Source: a virus | Direction: 5' to 3' (one strand) | DNA length: 38,318 nt | IMG/VR virus record: IMGVR_UViG_3300037493_005911 | Coordinates: 1 to 38,318 of that record | Shown here: in pieces, positions 14,505 through 21,375 of the stretch | How positions within the stretch are numbered: position 1 is the first letter of the stretch | Layout of the letters: each line of letters starts with the position of its first letter | Program-made: the position numbers and the translations under genes | The notes under the pieces: model-generated | The model's input: the letters and a program-made list of their open reading frames with translations, nothing else | Databases searched by the model: none | What the model was told of the DNA's origin: nothing

Positions 14505-15174
14505 TAATAATATAATATACAGTAAGTTAAGAATATTAGCCCATGCAATCCCATATACAGGTGATTGGTTGACGCCTTATTTATTGCATCAAGGCAATGT
14601 TGTCATGCTGCCTCCAAAGCAAATGATTGAGATTACAAAAGACAATTATCATGAAGTTGTTGATAAGCTTGCAGACATTCAGATAGGATTTGCTGATAGT
14701 AGGCCGGATCCGCTCATAAGTCTTTTTGCGATGGCAATATCTCCTCCATATTACATTGAGTTCTTGAATTTTATCAAGGACGATATTACGAATAAAGAGA
14801 TCAGCGAATTGATGTCTTGGATATGGACACATACTGAGTTTCCTAATACGTATGATTCAAGACGACTTATCAGATTGTTTAATAGGGTAATCAAAGAAGA
14901 CATGATGACGACTGAGGAAATCGAAAAATACAGATCACTTCCTGATGAGGTAGAAGTCTATAGAGGATTGCAGTCGGAAAAAGCAAAGGTTAAAGCATTG
15001 AGCTGGACTTTGTCTGAAGAGAAGGCACGATGGTTTGAAAGTAGGTGGAAAAAACATGCAGGAGTTTACAAGGCAAAAATTAGTAAGCATCACATATTTG
15101 CTTACTTTAGCGGCAGGAGTGAAGAGGAGATTGTTCTCGATCCGAGAAAACTAAAGGAGGTGCAACATGCGTAA
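14497..15174 (+). CDS. ADP-ribosyltransferase-like protein (R-S-E type)
   Basis: 225 residues from ATG 14497, which has AGGAAGGA upstream and overlaps the previous stop; the frame's earlier start at 14437 is inside that gene. Residues 1-145 are helical and unrecognised. The C-terminal 80 residues hold an ordered set: VEVYRGL (Arg156), LSWTLS (about 168-173, in the STS position), a helix, VYKAKIS and GRSEEEIVLDP (E209 and E211). Arg, S-T-S and E-x-E in this order are the NAD-binding and catalytic marks of R-S-E ADP-ribosyltransferases. It could modify host proteins, as T4 Alt/ModA do. The target is unknown. Confidence 0.65.
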   Translation: MGDNNIIYSKLRILAHAIPYTGDWLTPYLLHQGNVVMLPPKQMIEITKDNYHEVVDKLADIQIGFADSRPDPLISLFAMAISPPYYIEFLNFIKDDITNKEISELMSWIWTHTEFPNTYDSRRLIRLFNRVIKEDMMTTEEIEKYRSLPDEVEVYRGLQSEKAKVKALSWTLSEEKARWFESRWKKHAGVYKAKISKHHIFAYFSGRSEEEIVLDPRKLKEVQHA

Positions 15175-15340
15175 AGGATTCAATAAGATAACATTTGCGG
15201 CTTTTCTTTTCTATGTGACGGGTCCGTTTTTTGTATGCATATTGGGACCGTTCGTGATTTTACTTTTGCCGGTTCCGATCATACTTGCAATTTGGGGAGG
15301 CATTGAGTTCATTGTATCTTGGATAGAAGGAAAGGAGTAA
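15167..15340 (+). CDS. Small membrane protein
   Basis: 57 residues from ATG 15167, 6 bases after AAAGGAGG, overlapping the previous stop. After a basic start (MRKGFNK) there are two hydrophobic segments, ITFAAFLFYVTGPFFVCIL and FVILLLPVPIILAIW, ending in a short acidic tail. It is probably a two-helix inner-membrane protein. No family was recognised. It is the kind of early phage membrane gene often involved in host takeover, but nothing in the sequence proves this. Confidence 0.65.
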   Translation: MRKGFNKITFAAFLFYVTGPFFVCILGPFVILLLPVPIILAIWGGIEFIVSWIEGKE

Positions 15341-15344
15341 TCGA

Positions 15345-15569
15345 ATGGCTGATTTTTGCAAGCAATGTTCAAAAAAACTTTTGGGAATGGATACAAATGA
15401 TTTGACAGGTTTGTCTACTGCAGAAGACACTCAAAAGGGTTTGTTTCCGGTTGTACTTTGTGAAGGTTGCGGTGCAATACAGGTCGATCATTTGGGAGAA
15501 TGTCAGGGAGGATGCATGAGAAAACACGAAAGGAGAGACAATGGAGATCCAATTAACAAATCCCAGTAG
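15345..15569 (+). CDS. Small zinc-ribbon protein
   Basis: 74 residues; AAAGGAG lies 7-13 bases before the ATG. CKQCSKKLLG at the N-terminus and CEGCGAIQVDHLGEC give a four-Cys zinc site with additional Cys at the C-terminus (GGC). The VCEGCG..xVDHxGxC arrangement is familiar from short uncharacterised phage proteins. The last 29 bases overlap the metallophosphoesterase gene in another frame. Confidence 0.7.
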   Translation: MADFCKQCSKKLLGMDTNDLTGLSTAEDTQKGLFPVVLCEGCGAIQVDHLGECQGGCMRKHERRDNGDPINKSQ

Positions 15570-16086
15570 CTCTTGGTTCATTTCTGATACTCATTTTCAT
15601 CATGAAAATGCTATCAAGTATTGTAACAGGCCGTTTGATAATGTTCAAGAGATGGATGAAGCATTAATTAAGAACTGGAACAAACGAGTGGCTAAAGGTG
15701 ATGTAGTATATCATTTAGGAGACTTTGGATTCGGAAGATGCTTAGATGTTCTAGATCGGTTAAATGGGATAATAATATTAATTGAAGGTAGTCATGACAG
15801 CCATATCATGAGAGAATGTGAAGGCAGGTTTTTTCAAATAAATAAGATGAGGACGATAACAATATTGAAGCAAGAGATCACATTATGTCATTATGCAATG
15901 CGGAGGTGGCCGAAATCGCATTATGGTTCATGGCACCTTTACGGGCACTCGCATGGGAAATTGCCGCCATATGGTAAATCGTTCGATGTGGGTGTTGATT
16001 GCAATGGATTTTCACCCATATCCTTTTTTGAAATTCAGACAAAGATGGACCTATTAAAAAATCAAGGTGAGGAGGCGGTAATATGA
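15541..16086 (+). CDS. Calcineurin-like metallophosphoesterase
   Basis: 181 residues, ATG after AAAGGAG. Metal-binding motifs in order: ISDTHFHH (D16, H18), HLGDFG (G60-D61), EGSHD (83-86), LCHYAM and GHSHGK. This is the compact phage/bacterial phosphoesterase family with a two-metal centre. The usual GNHD is GSHD here, so the normal Asn metal ligand is Ser, which may alter activity. The substrate is unknown; RNA ends, cyclic nucleotides and nucleotides are possible. It ends with an ATGA overlap to the next gene. Confidence 0.85.
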   Translation: MEIQLTNPSSSWFISDTHFHHENAIKYCNRPFDNVQEMDEALIKNWNKRVAKGDVVYHLGDFGFGRCLDVLDRLNGIIILIEGSHDSHIMRECEGRFFQINKMRTITILKQEITLCHYAMRRWPKSHYGSWHLYGHSHGKLPPYGKSFDVGVDCNGFSPISFFEIQTKMDLLKNQGEEAVI

Positions 16087-16268
16087 ATAAAGATATTATG
16101 AACGCAATGGGATTCGGTGACCAGGTCAAGAAGGTCGAGCATGGGTTTTGTCCGTTTTGCTCAAAACCAGTTTCAAAAGATGAGTTTAGGGATGAACTGA
16201 GCAAAAGAGAGTACAAGATCAGCGGTTTGTGTCAGGCCTGCCAAGACGAAACATTCAAGCAAAAATAA
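16083..16268 (+). CDS. Small zinc-ribbon protein
   Basis: 61 residues starting in the ATGA overlap with the phosphoesterase. CPFCSKPVSKDEF and CQACQDE supply two CxxC pairs, enough for one zinc finger, separated by ~27 residues including an FRDELSKREYKISG helix. This layout is common among short phage proteins of unknown role. It closes the operon; an A-rich gap and a promoter-like site follow. Confidence 0.7.
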   Translation: MNKDIMNAMGFGDQVKKVEHGFCPFCSKPVSKDEFRDELSKREYKISGLCQACQDETFKQK

Positions 16269-16278
16269 AAAAAAATAA

Positions 16279-16309
16279 TTGTATCAAAATTGCAAAAACC
16301 TTTTATAAT
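16279..16309 (+). promoter_or_regulatory. Possible promoter before small-gene/sigma operon
   Basis: TATAAT at 16304-16309 is a perfect -10 box; TTGTAT at 16279-16284 could be a -35 box with a long 19-base spacer. It sits 30 bases before the ATG at 16339 in an A/T-rich gap. It differs from the TTTAAR/TCG class seen elsewhere. Confidence 0.35.
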
Positions 16310-16338
16310 ATCTAAAGGTTTTACAACGGAGGTTCGAG

Positions 16339-16461
16339 ATGGGTTTTTGCAATGCAATAAATCAAGTAAGTTCCGCATCAAATTTGCTTCTCGTATATTG
16401 CCAATCTGAAATAAAATCAAATAAACAGCTCACTAACGAAAGGACTCTCTATGTCGAATAA
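16339..16461 (+). CDS. Small ORF, 40 residues
   Basis: ATG 16339 follows GGAGG (16328-16332) with 6 bases of spacing, and the frame runs 40 codons to TAA. The product (starting MGFCNAINQVSSASNLLLVY) has no recognised family. The strong ribosome site, the promoter-like site 30 bases upstream and the overlap with the next small gene are the only support. Confidence 0.45.
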   Translation: MGFCNAINQVSSASNLLLVYCQSEIKSNKQLTNERTLYVE

Positions 16462-16606
16462 TAGACCGAGACAAAAACAAGTCGATGTAAGACAAGCTAC
16501 TGCAGAGCCGCAACAAAAGCAGAGAAAGGAGAAAGACTTTTCATTTGATGATATTCAGAGAGAGAAGAGCAGAAGATCAGGTGCAAGAAGCTCAAGCAAA
16601 TATTAA
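16451..16606 (+). CDS. Small, highly charged protein, 51 residues
   Basis: ATG 16451 overlaps the end of the previous small gene by 11 bases; AAAGGA lies 7 bases upstream. The product is rich in Arg, Lys and Gln (RPRQKQ; KQRKEKD) with a short FSFDDIQRE acidic centre and a RSGARSSSKY tail. It is probably disordered and may bind nucleic acid or a partner protein. It lies 27 bases before the sigma-like gene. Confidence 0.5.
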   Translation: MSNNRPRQKQVDVRQATAEPQQKQRKEKDFSFDDIQREKSRRSGARSSSKY

Positions 16607-16633
16607 ATGAGAGATGTGTAAAGGAGGTAAGTG

Positions 16634-17329
16634 ATGTCGAGAGAGATAGGTAAGTCTTACAACGAATTAGCAGTAAAATATTATTCATCAAGAAGCATAA
16701 AAGAAAAGAAAGAAATAAAGAACAAGTTAATAAAGTTAGCAGATACAACCCTCAAGAGATCTCTCACCTATATTGTAGACCAAAATACGCTGTATATCCT
16801 AAAAAATAAAATGAGCATATATGAAGATGATTTGAGACAGGAATGTCTTATCATATTGCTTAACACTCTGGATTCTTATGAGGAAGACAGAGGCAAGTCG
16901 TTCTATAACTATTTTTATTTCAATGTAAAGAGACGGGCAAACCAATTGCTTAGGCAAAGCAATGCCAAGAAGAGATCTATGCATGTTAGGTTAGACGAGC
17001 TTTACGGACAGTCAGATGATGATGAAGCTTCTTTTACACTCGATATTGTTTTTACTCCTGAGGGGCCTGAATACAAAGATGAGGTTAATGTTTCTATTCA
17101 ATCACCAAGAGAGAACGTAAATACGAATATTATGAAGGAATTCGTATTGAAGAATAGCGTAGGCTTCGAGAAAGAGGTTATGAACGATGTCTTATATTCG
17201 AATACTGAATGCATTAGCCTGTCGAGTCTCGCTCGAAGGCATCATGTATCTGTCCCAACTATCTCGAATACGATCAATAAGGTTAAAGGGAAAGTAAGGT
17301 CTCGTGCATCTAGCTATGATCTTTTTTAA
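16634..17329 (+). CDS. Sigma-70-family-like transcription factor
   Basis: 231 residues from ATG 16634 after AAAGGAGG. The central part EDDLRQECLIILLNTLDSYE and the following FYNYFYFNVKRRANQLLRQ look like sigma region 2 (core-binding and -10 recognition). The C-terminal SLSSLARRHHVSVPTISNTI is a helix-turn-helix matching region 4. A region of ~90 divergent residues lies between. This resembles phage-encoded sigma factors that redirect host RNA polymerase to middle or late promoters. The next gene is preceded by one of the TTTAAR/TCG promoters, a plausible target. Confidence 0.75.
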   Translation: MSREIGKSYNELAVKYYSSRSIKEKKEIKNKLIKLADTTLKRSLTYIVDQNTLYILKNKMSIYEDDLRQECLIILLNTLDSYEEDRGKSFYNYFYFNVKRRANQLLRQSNAKKRSMHVRLDELYGQSDDDEASFTLDIVFTPEGPEYKDEVNVSIQSPRENVNTNIMKEFVLKNSVGFEKEVMNDVLYSNTECISLSSLARRHHVSVPTISNTINKVKGKVRSRASSYDLF

Positions 17330-17337
17330 AAAATAAA

Positions 17338-17367
17338 TTTAAAGATTGTCGATATTCGAAATACAAT
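17338..17367 (+). promoter_or_regulatory. Phage-type promoter (TTTAAA-N18-TACAAT)
   Basis: TTTAAA (17338-17343) and TACAAT (17362-17367), 18 bases apart, with ATTCGAAA directly before the -10. Twelve of the 13 bases TTCGAAATACAAT agree with the other members of this class. Transcription would start at about 17374, on the GTG of the next gene. Confidence 0.6.
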
Positions 17368-17373
17368 ATAACT

Positions 17374-17910
17374 GTGGACGATAAAAATGAGCAAATTCAC
17401 TCTATTTGTTTCACAAGGGAAGAAATTCACATACCCGATTCTATTTTAGTAAGCTGCAAGTATTGTAATGAAGAGGTTTGGTTAGAGCTGGGTGAAGTTG
17501 ATAAAGTTCCTTCGTGTATTTCTTGTGCTACAGCTCTTATCGTAAGCAACAAAATAAGAATTTCGACTCAATTCAAAAAACATGATCTTAAAAAATTGTT
17601 TCAGTTTCTTTTGGAGAAGAGAAGAGAGGAGGTAGAGCACGAGATGTCAAAACAGTATGCTAAAGAGATAAGGGAAGTCATTGAGGACGGAAAGAAGCTT
17701 GTTGCTGTTGAATTTCAAGATGGAACATTCTGGATCCCTAAAGCAAAAGATCTTGCGATAATAATCAGCATGATCGGCAAAAATGAAGATGATAGGTATC
17801 CTATGGGAATGGGTCATCTATTAATCAAGAATTTTATAAATGATAGTTTCGGCAAGACGCCTGAAGAGATCGTTGAGCTTTACAATATGAAATATTCGAA
17901 AGGAGCTTGA
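17374..17910 (+). CDS. Zinc-ribbon protein of unknown function, possibly leaderless
   Basis: 178 residues from GTG 17374, the only start codon before the conserved-looking part. CKYCNEEVW and CISCATAL form a four-Cys zinc site (about residues 28-52). A charged helix (KRREEVEHEMSKQYAKEIRE) and an EFQDGTFWIPKAKD beta segment follow. There is no ribosome site, and the promoter's predicted start falls on the GTG, so translation may be leaderless. No family was recognised. It leads an operon through 24501. Confidence 0.6.
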   Translation: MDDKNEQIHSICFTREEIHIPDSILVSCKYCNEEVWLELGEVDKVPSCISCATALIVSNKIRISTQFKKHDLKKLFQFLLEKRREEVEHEMSKQYAKEIREVIEDGKKLVAVEFQDGTFWIPKAKDLAIIISMIGKNEDDRYPMGMGHLLIKNFINDSFGKTPEEIVELYNMKYSKGA

Positions 17911-17911
17911 T

Positions 17912-18412
17912 TTGAAAGAGATTAATAAGGAAGAGATCGCAAGAAGCGTTTCAAGCTTGGTGAATGAAATTCTTACTTACATGAGCAAAGACAAAGAAGA
18001 TTTCGAAAAGTATATGGACATAGTCGTCAAGGAATCTGATAGTATTTTCGATATTATATCTAGCTATCAAGAGAGGTTTACGAGGGACGAAGTTAATTCG
18101 ATGGACTTTTATTACAAAGCTTTAGATCAGCTAACAGGATGTCACATGTATCTTTCTCCTATATTCTCAGCTGCAAAAACTATAATCGAAAAGCAACACG
18201 ACAAATTTTGTCATTTAGTTAAAGTAGAATGTGCTAGTAAGGGTGAGAAATATGTATCTGCTTCTACAGAAAAAGAAGCAGATTATCATATATCTGACAT
18301 GAGGATAAGATTTTCTCGTTTTGAAGGATTTTTGACTTCTTGTTTGCAAGGGATTCAGACGTGCAGATGTAGGATTAAATCTGTTGAAGAAGAAAGGGAT
18401 CTAGCTAAATAG
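17912..18412 (+). CDS. Helical protein of unknown function
   Basis: 166 residues from TTG 17912, supported by AAAGGAGC 7 bases upstream. The chain is mostly charged and helical, with Cys in GCHMYLSPIF, KFCHLVKVEC and a late TCRCRIKS cluster. No motif was recognised. The stop (TAG) shares a base with the next GTG start, so the two are likely coupled. Its position suggests an early or middle replication-support role, but nothing more can be said. Confidence 0.55.
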   Translation: MKEINKEEIARSVSSLVNEILTYMSKDKEDFEKYMDIVVKESDSIFDIISSYQERFTRDEVNSMDFYYKALDQLTGCHMYLSPIFSAAKTIIEKQHDKFCHLVKVECASKGEKYVSASTEKEADYHISDMRIRFSRFEGFLTSCLQGIQTCRCRIKSVEEERDLAK

Positions 18413-18681
18413 TGGACAAGATTTCAGAAAAAACATCAATTACTGATGTCATTGCATTCATTGCTGAAGAAAACCCAGGTGCTATTACTGTTTTAGCTAG
18501 TATCTACAAAAAAGATGCTCTTGTAGGACTGGGATGCTTCATAAGACTGATTACAGAAGAAATTCACGGAAGTGATGTCTGGATCGGTTACAAAGATGTT
18601 TGCAAATATGATCTCGATATGTTCATTAGCTTATTGGGCAAAGGTGAATTGAAACAATCAATAGAGGGGACAAAGAAATGA
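18412..18681 (+). CDS. Short uncharacterised phage protein
   Basis: 89 residues from GTG 18412. The sequence AEENPGAITVLASIYKK, then GLGCFIRLITEEIHGSDVWI with GYKDVCKYDLDMFI, has the look of a small helical phage family seen in many large phages (NPGA..VL; GS.IW..YKD.C..DL..F), whose function is not known to me. It ends with an ATGA overlap into the dehydratase gene. Confidence 0.6.
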   Translation: MDKISEKTSITDVIAFIAEENPGAITVLASIYKKDALVGLGCFIRLITEEIHGSDVWIGYKDVCKYDLDMFISLLGKGELKQSIEGTKK

Positions 18682-19667
18682 GATGTTTAGTTACGGGCGG
18701 ATGTGGTTTCATAGGTCACGAGCTTGTAGAGCATATTTTAAAAAACACTGATTGGGATATTGTTGTTTTAGATAAAATGAATTATGCTTCAAGCGGTTTT
18801 GATCGTCTTAGAGACATACAATGCTTTAATATTGATCGAGTTCTTATTATCGGAGCTGATTTTGCTAAACCGCTATCAGAAGGAGTTATGCAAGAAATAG
18901 GCGATGTAGATTATATTGTGCATATGGGAGCAGAAACTCATGTAGATCACTCTATTGAGAACGCTGAACCTTTTGTGACAAGCAATGTTCTGGGAACAAT
19001 GTATATGCTTGAATTTGCTCGTAAGCAGAAAAATCTTAAGCTGTTTGTTCAATTCAGTACAGATGAAGTTTACGGACCTGCTCCTGAGGGAGTTAATTTT
19101 AAAGAAACAGACGCTTATAACAGCACTAATCCGTATTCAGCTACAAAAGCTGGTGCGGAACAGTTAGCATTAGCTTATGCGAATACTTACAAGGTTCCTG
19201 TTATCGTTACGAATACAATGAATGCATACGGTCCGAGATGTTCTCCCGTAAAGTTCATTCCTTCTACAATGCGTAAGGTGTGGCTTGGCGAAGAAGTAAT
19301 TATTCATGCAAATAAGAATCTTACTAAAGCAGGATCTCGGTTTTACATTCATTCTAGAAACATATCAGCTGCAGTATTGTTTCTTCTTGATAAAGGAAAG
19401 TTCAGAGAAAAATACAATATTGTTGGTGAAATAGAAAAGGATAATTTAGAAATTGCACAGACTATTGCTGACATTATGGGCAAACCGCTAAAATATCGCT
19501 TAGTGGATTTTCATAGTGCTAGACCTGGACACGATTTGCGATACGGTTTAGATGGGAAAAAGCTTAAGAGTATGAGATTTGAATTTCCAAAAACATTTGA
19601 AGAGTCTTTTCGAGATAATGTATTGTGGCATTTCAGAAAAGAAAACATGAGATGGATTGGATTATAA
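18678..19667 (+). CDS. dTDP-glucose 4,6-dehydratase-like NAD-dependent SDR (RmlB type)
   Basis: 329 residues. Rossmann loop VTGGCGFIGHEL (residues 5-16), QFSTDEVYGPAP with the Thr-Asp-Glu catalytic set of RmlB, and NPYSATKAGAEQ giving the YxxxK pair. NTMNAYGPRCSPVKFIPS is also typical of nucleotide-sugar dehydratases, and the C-terminal RPGHDLRYGLDGKK is nearly diagnostic of RmlB. It would convert dTDP-glucose to dTDP-4-keto-6-deoxyglucose. It is isolated from the main sugar island, so its product may feed a different glycosylation step, perhaps with the enzymes at 22582-24077. Confidence 0.85.
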   Translation: MRCLVTGGCGFIGHELVEHILKNTDWDIVVLDKMNYASSGFDRLRDIQCFNIDRVLIIGADFAKPLSEGVMQEIGDVDYIVHMGAETHVDHSIENAEPFVTSNVLGTMYMLEFARKQKNLKLFVQFSTDEVYGPAPEGVNFKETDAYNSTNPYSATKAGAEQLALAYANTYKVPVIVTNTMNAYGPRCSPVKFIPSTMRKVWLGEEVIIHANKNLTKAGSRFYIHSRNISAAVLFLLDKGKFREKYNIVGEIEKDNLEIAQTIADIMGKPLKYRLVDFHSARPGHDLRYGLDGKKLKSMRFEFPKTFEESFRDNVLWHFRKENMRWIGL

Positions 19668-19676
19668 GGAGACGAC

Positions 19677-20111
19677 ATGGAATGTAGAAGTTGTGGAATT
19701 GAAGCTGAAAAAGGCAGATTATTATCGCAGATAGTTGCGAAATACAAGATTCCGTTTTCATGTAAAGATTGCGGAGCACTTGATTTCAAATATCAAGCAA
19801 TAAGAGACATTGTGTTTATCTGGCCAGATCCTCCCACAGAGAAGATGGGTTCGATTTATGTTCCTGACAAATGGCAAAAGCATGATGAATACGGTGTAGT
19901 GATAAGCGTAGGAAACGGGACATTAAATAAGAGCAAAAAGTATTTTGTTGCTACACAAATAAAAGTGGGGGATTATGTCTTGTATGACAAAGACATTCCG
20001 CAACAATGGAGTTTAGATGTCATTGGTTTTGACGGAAAATTTCATACGGTAAAATTCATGGGTGAACAAGACGTGAAAGCGGTGATGACAAACGATGAAA
20101 ATACTCTATAA
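19677..20111 (+). CDS. GroES-like co-chaperonin with added N-terminal zinc ribbon
   Basis: 144 residues, ATG after AAGGAG. Residues 1-40 carry CRSCG and CKDCG, a zinc-ribbon pair not part of normal GroES. Residues ~45-140 follow the GroES pattern: IRDIVFIWPDPP, GSIYVPDKWQK (mobile-loop region), YGVVISVGNGT and IKVGDYVLYDKD, ending with KFMGEQDVKAVM. Phage GroES substitutes (such as T4 gp31) help host GroEL fold large capsid proteins. The zinc ribbon may give it another partner. The last 17 bases overlap the next gene. Confidence 0.75.
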   Translation: MECRSCGIEAEKGRLLSQIVAKYKIPFSCKDCGALDFKYQAIRDIVFIWPDPPTEKMGSIYVPDKWQKHDEYGVVISVGNGTLNKSKKYFVATQIKVGDYVLYDKDIPQQWSLDVIGFDGKFHTVKFMGEQDVKAVMTNDENTL

Positions 20112-20307
20112 AGTTTCATACACTAAAGATGATGGCAGCATTCTCAATAAGCTGAAGATAACAGATACTAAAAATATCGGTATCATTATAGAAGAAATAC
20201 TGGGTGAGACAGGTGACGAAGCTATTGTCTTATTCATAACAGATAGAATCTTAAGTATCGATTTGAGCAAAAGGATCAATGACAAGCAAAAGAAGAGACG
20301 CAAATAA
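20095..20307 (+). CDS. Small protein of unknown function
   Basis: 70 residues starting 17 bases inside the GroES-like gene. A compact alpha/beta-looking body (KILYKVSYTKDD; TKNIGIIIEEILGE; EAIVLFITDRILSI) ends in a very basic tail (NDKQKKRRK). No family was recognised. It overlaps the next gene by 29 bases, so three genes here are nested head to tail. Confidence 0.5.
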   Translation: MKILYKVSYTKDDGSILNKLKITDTKNIGIIIEEILGETGDEAIVLFITDRILSIDLSKRINDKQKKRRK

Positions 20308-20521
20308 GATTGATTTTATAGAAAAACATAAGAATTTCGTTATGAAAGTATTTGACGAAGCAGAGACTCTTATTAGAGAAGGTGAAGAAGTAAGAAAATC
20401 AGAAAATGTATGTAAGCTTATAAGTTTAGCTAGAATAGAGTTGAAATATTCACCCAAAACATATTCTAATGACATATTTTTCGGACTTTTAAGAACTTAT
20501 AAGAGAAGTCTTACAAGATAG
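20279..20521 (+). CDS. Small charged helical protein
   Basis: 80 residues from ATG 20279, with AAAAGGA upstream within the previous gene. The N-terminus is basic (TSKRRDANK); the rest is predicted helix (FVMKVFDEAETLIREGEEV). No family was recognised. The 29-base overlap with the preceding gene suggests coupled translation, although one of the overlapping pair could have a shorter true reading. Confidence 0.45.
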   Translation: MTSKRRDANKIDFIEKHKNFVMKVFDEAETLIREGEEVRKSENVCKLISLARIELKYSPKTYSNDIFFGLLRTYKRSLTR

Positions 20522-20561
20522 AGAGTAAACAGAAACCGAGTAACAAAAAGGAGGAAACGAG

Positions 20562-20957
20562 ATGGACGAGAGAGTAACAGCATTATCGGATACCTTGAGA
20601 AATTCTGCTGAAAAGATAATGAATAAAGCAGAAGTAAAAGAGTATCTAGGGAGCAATAAGATTATTCTTATTGCTGATGTAAGCTGTGTCAAATCAAAAG
20701 TAGTAGAGCCGGTTACAAGGACGAAGAAGCCGACTCAGATGACTAAAGAAGAGACGCAGTCTGTCAAGGACGTCAAGAAGCAGCTGAAGGGAAATCTTGA
20801 TGTAATGAATCTTGTTACTTTAATCGTTAGAGTCAGGGAAGAGCTGAGACGAATTAAAGTAAAAGATTTAGACCCGGAGAAGTTGGCTGCATTGAAGAGT
20901 GTTGTTCGAGAAGTCGATTTGGAGATCAGAGAGAAATTGCTGGGGGTGATCAGATGA
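20562..20957 (+). CDS. Helical protein of unknown function
   Basis: 131 residues, strong AAAGGAGG 9 bases before the ATG. The chain is charged and helical, with a Lys/Thr-rich hinge (TRTKKPTQMTKEETQ) between two helical halves; the second half contains REELRRIKVKDLDPEKLA. No motif was recognised. It overlaps the next gene by 4 bases (ATGA). Confidence 0.6.
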   Translation: MDERVTALSDTLRNSAEKIMNKAEVKEYLGSNKIILIADVSCVKSKVVEPVTRTKKPTQMTKEETQSVKDVKKQLKGNLDVMNLVTLIVRVREELRRIKVKDLDPEKLAALKSVVREVDLEIREKLLGVIR

Positions 20958-21346
20958 AGAAACGTGCAGAGCACACCGGCAAAATGAAAGAGCTCTATGA
21001 AATTCTCAATCGAGGAGGCGTCTCATCATCAGATGATTTGTCTGATGAATTGGGTATAGACAAGTCAAAGGTTAGACTTCTAATATCATCATTGAGAGAT
21101 AGATTCAGATCAAATGATGAGAGTGTTGAATTGTGGATCTATACTACAAAAGGCGGATACACTGTTGACGAAAAGCCTGAGCATGTCATGTACGAAAGCC
21201 GGTTGAGATTGCAGCTCGGAATAGGCGCAATTGTTAACGGAGCTCATGTATTCAAGAGAGCTAAAATGATAGCATCATCTAATTACAGCAGTATGATGCT
21301 GGAGTTTAAACCAAAAGCTCTTATCATGGGAAGTCTTATTAAGTAA
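20954..21346 (+). CDS. Winged helix-turn-helix protein
   Basis: 130 residues. Residues ~10-60 look like a winged helix of the HTH_11/DeoR type: KMKELYEILNRGGVSSSDDL, then a recognition helix in DKSKVRLLISSLRDRF and a wing ending in YTTKGGYTV. The C-terminal half is unrecognised. It may be a phage transcriptional regulator or a DNA-binding structural protein. It is coupled by ATGA overlap to the previous gene. Confidence 0.6.
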   Translation: MKKRAEHTGKMKELYEILNRGGVSSSDDLSDELGIDKSKVRLLISSLRDRFRSNDESVELWIYTTKGGYTVDEKPEHVMYESRLRLQLGIGAIVNGAHVFKRAKMIASSNYSSMMLEFKPKALIMGSLIK

Positions 21347-21375
21347 TTGAGAGGTTAACTAAAAGGAGGTTTGAG

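Noticed and set aside
14500-14520. TATAATATA in the start of the ADP-ribosyltransferase-like gene
   Set aside because: It falls in coding sequence directly after the start codon with no -35 box, and is expected by chance in AT-rich DNA.
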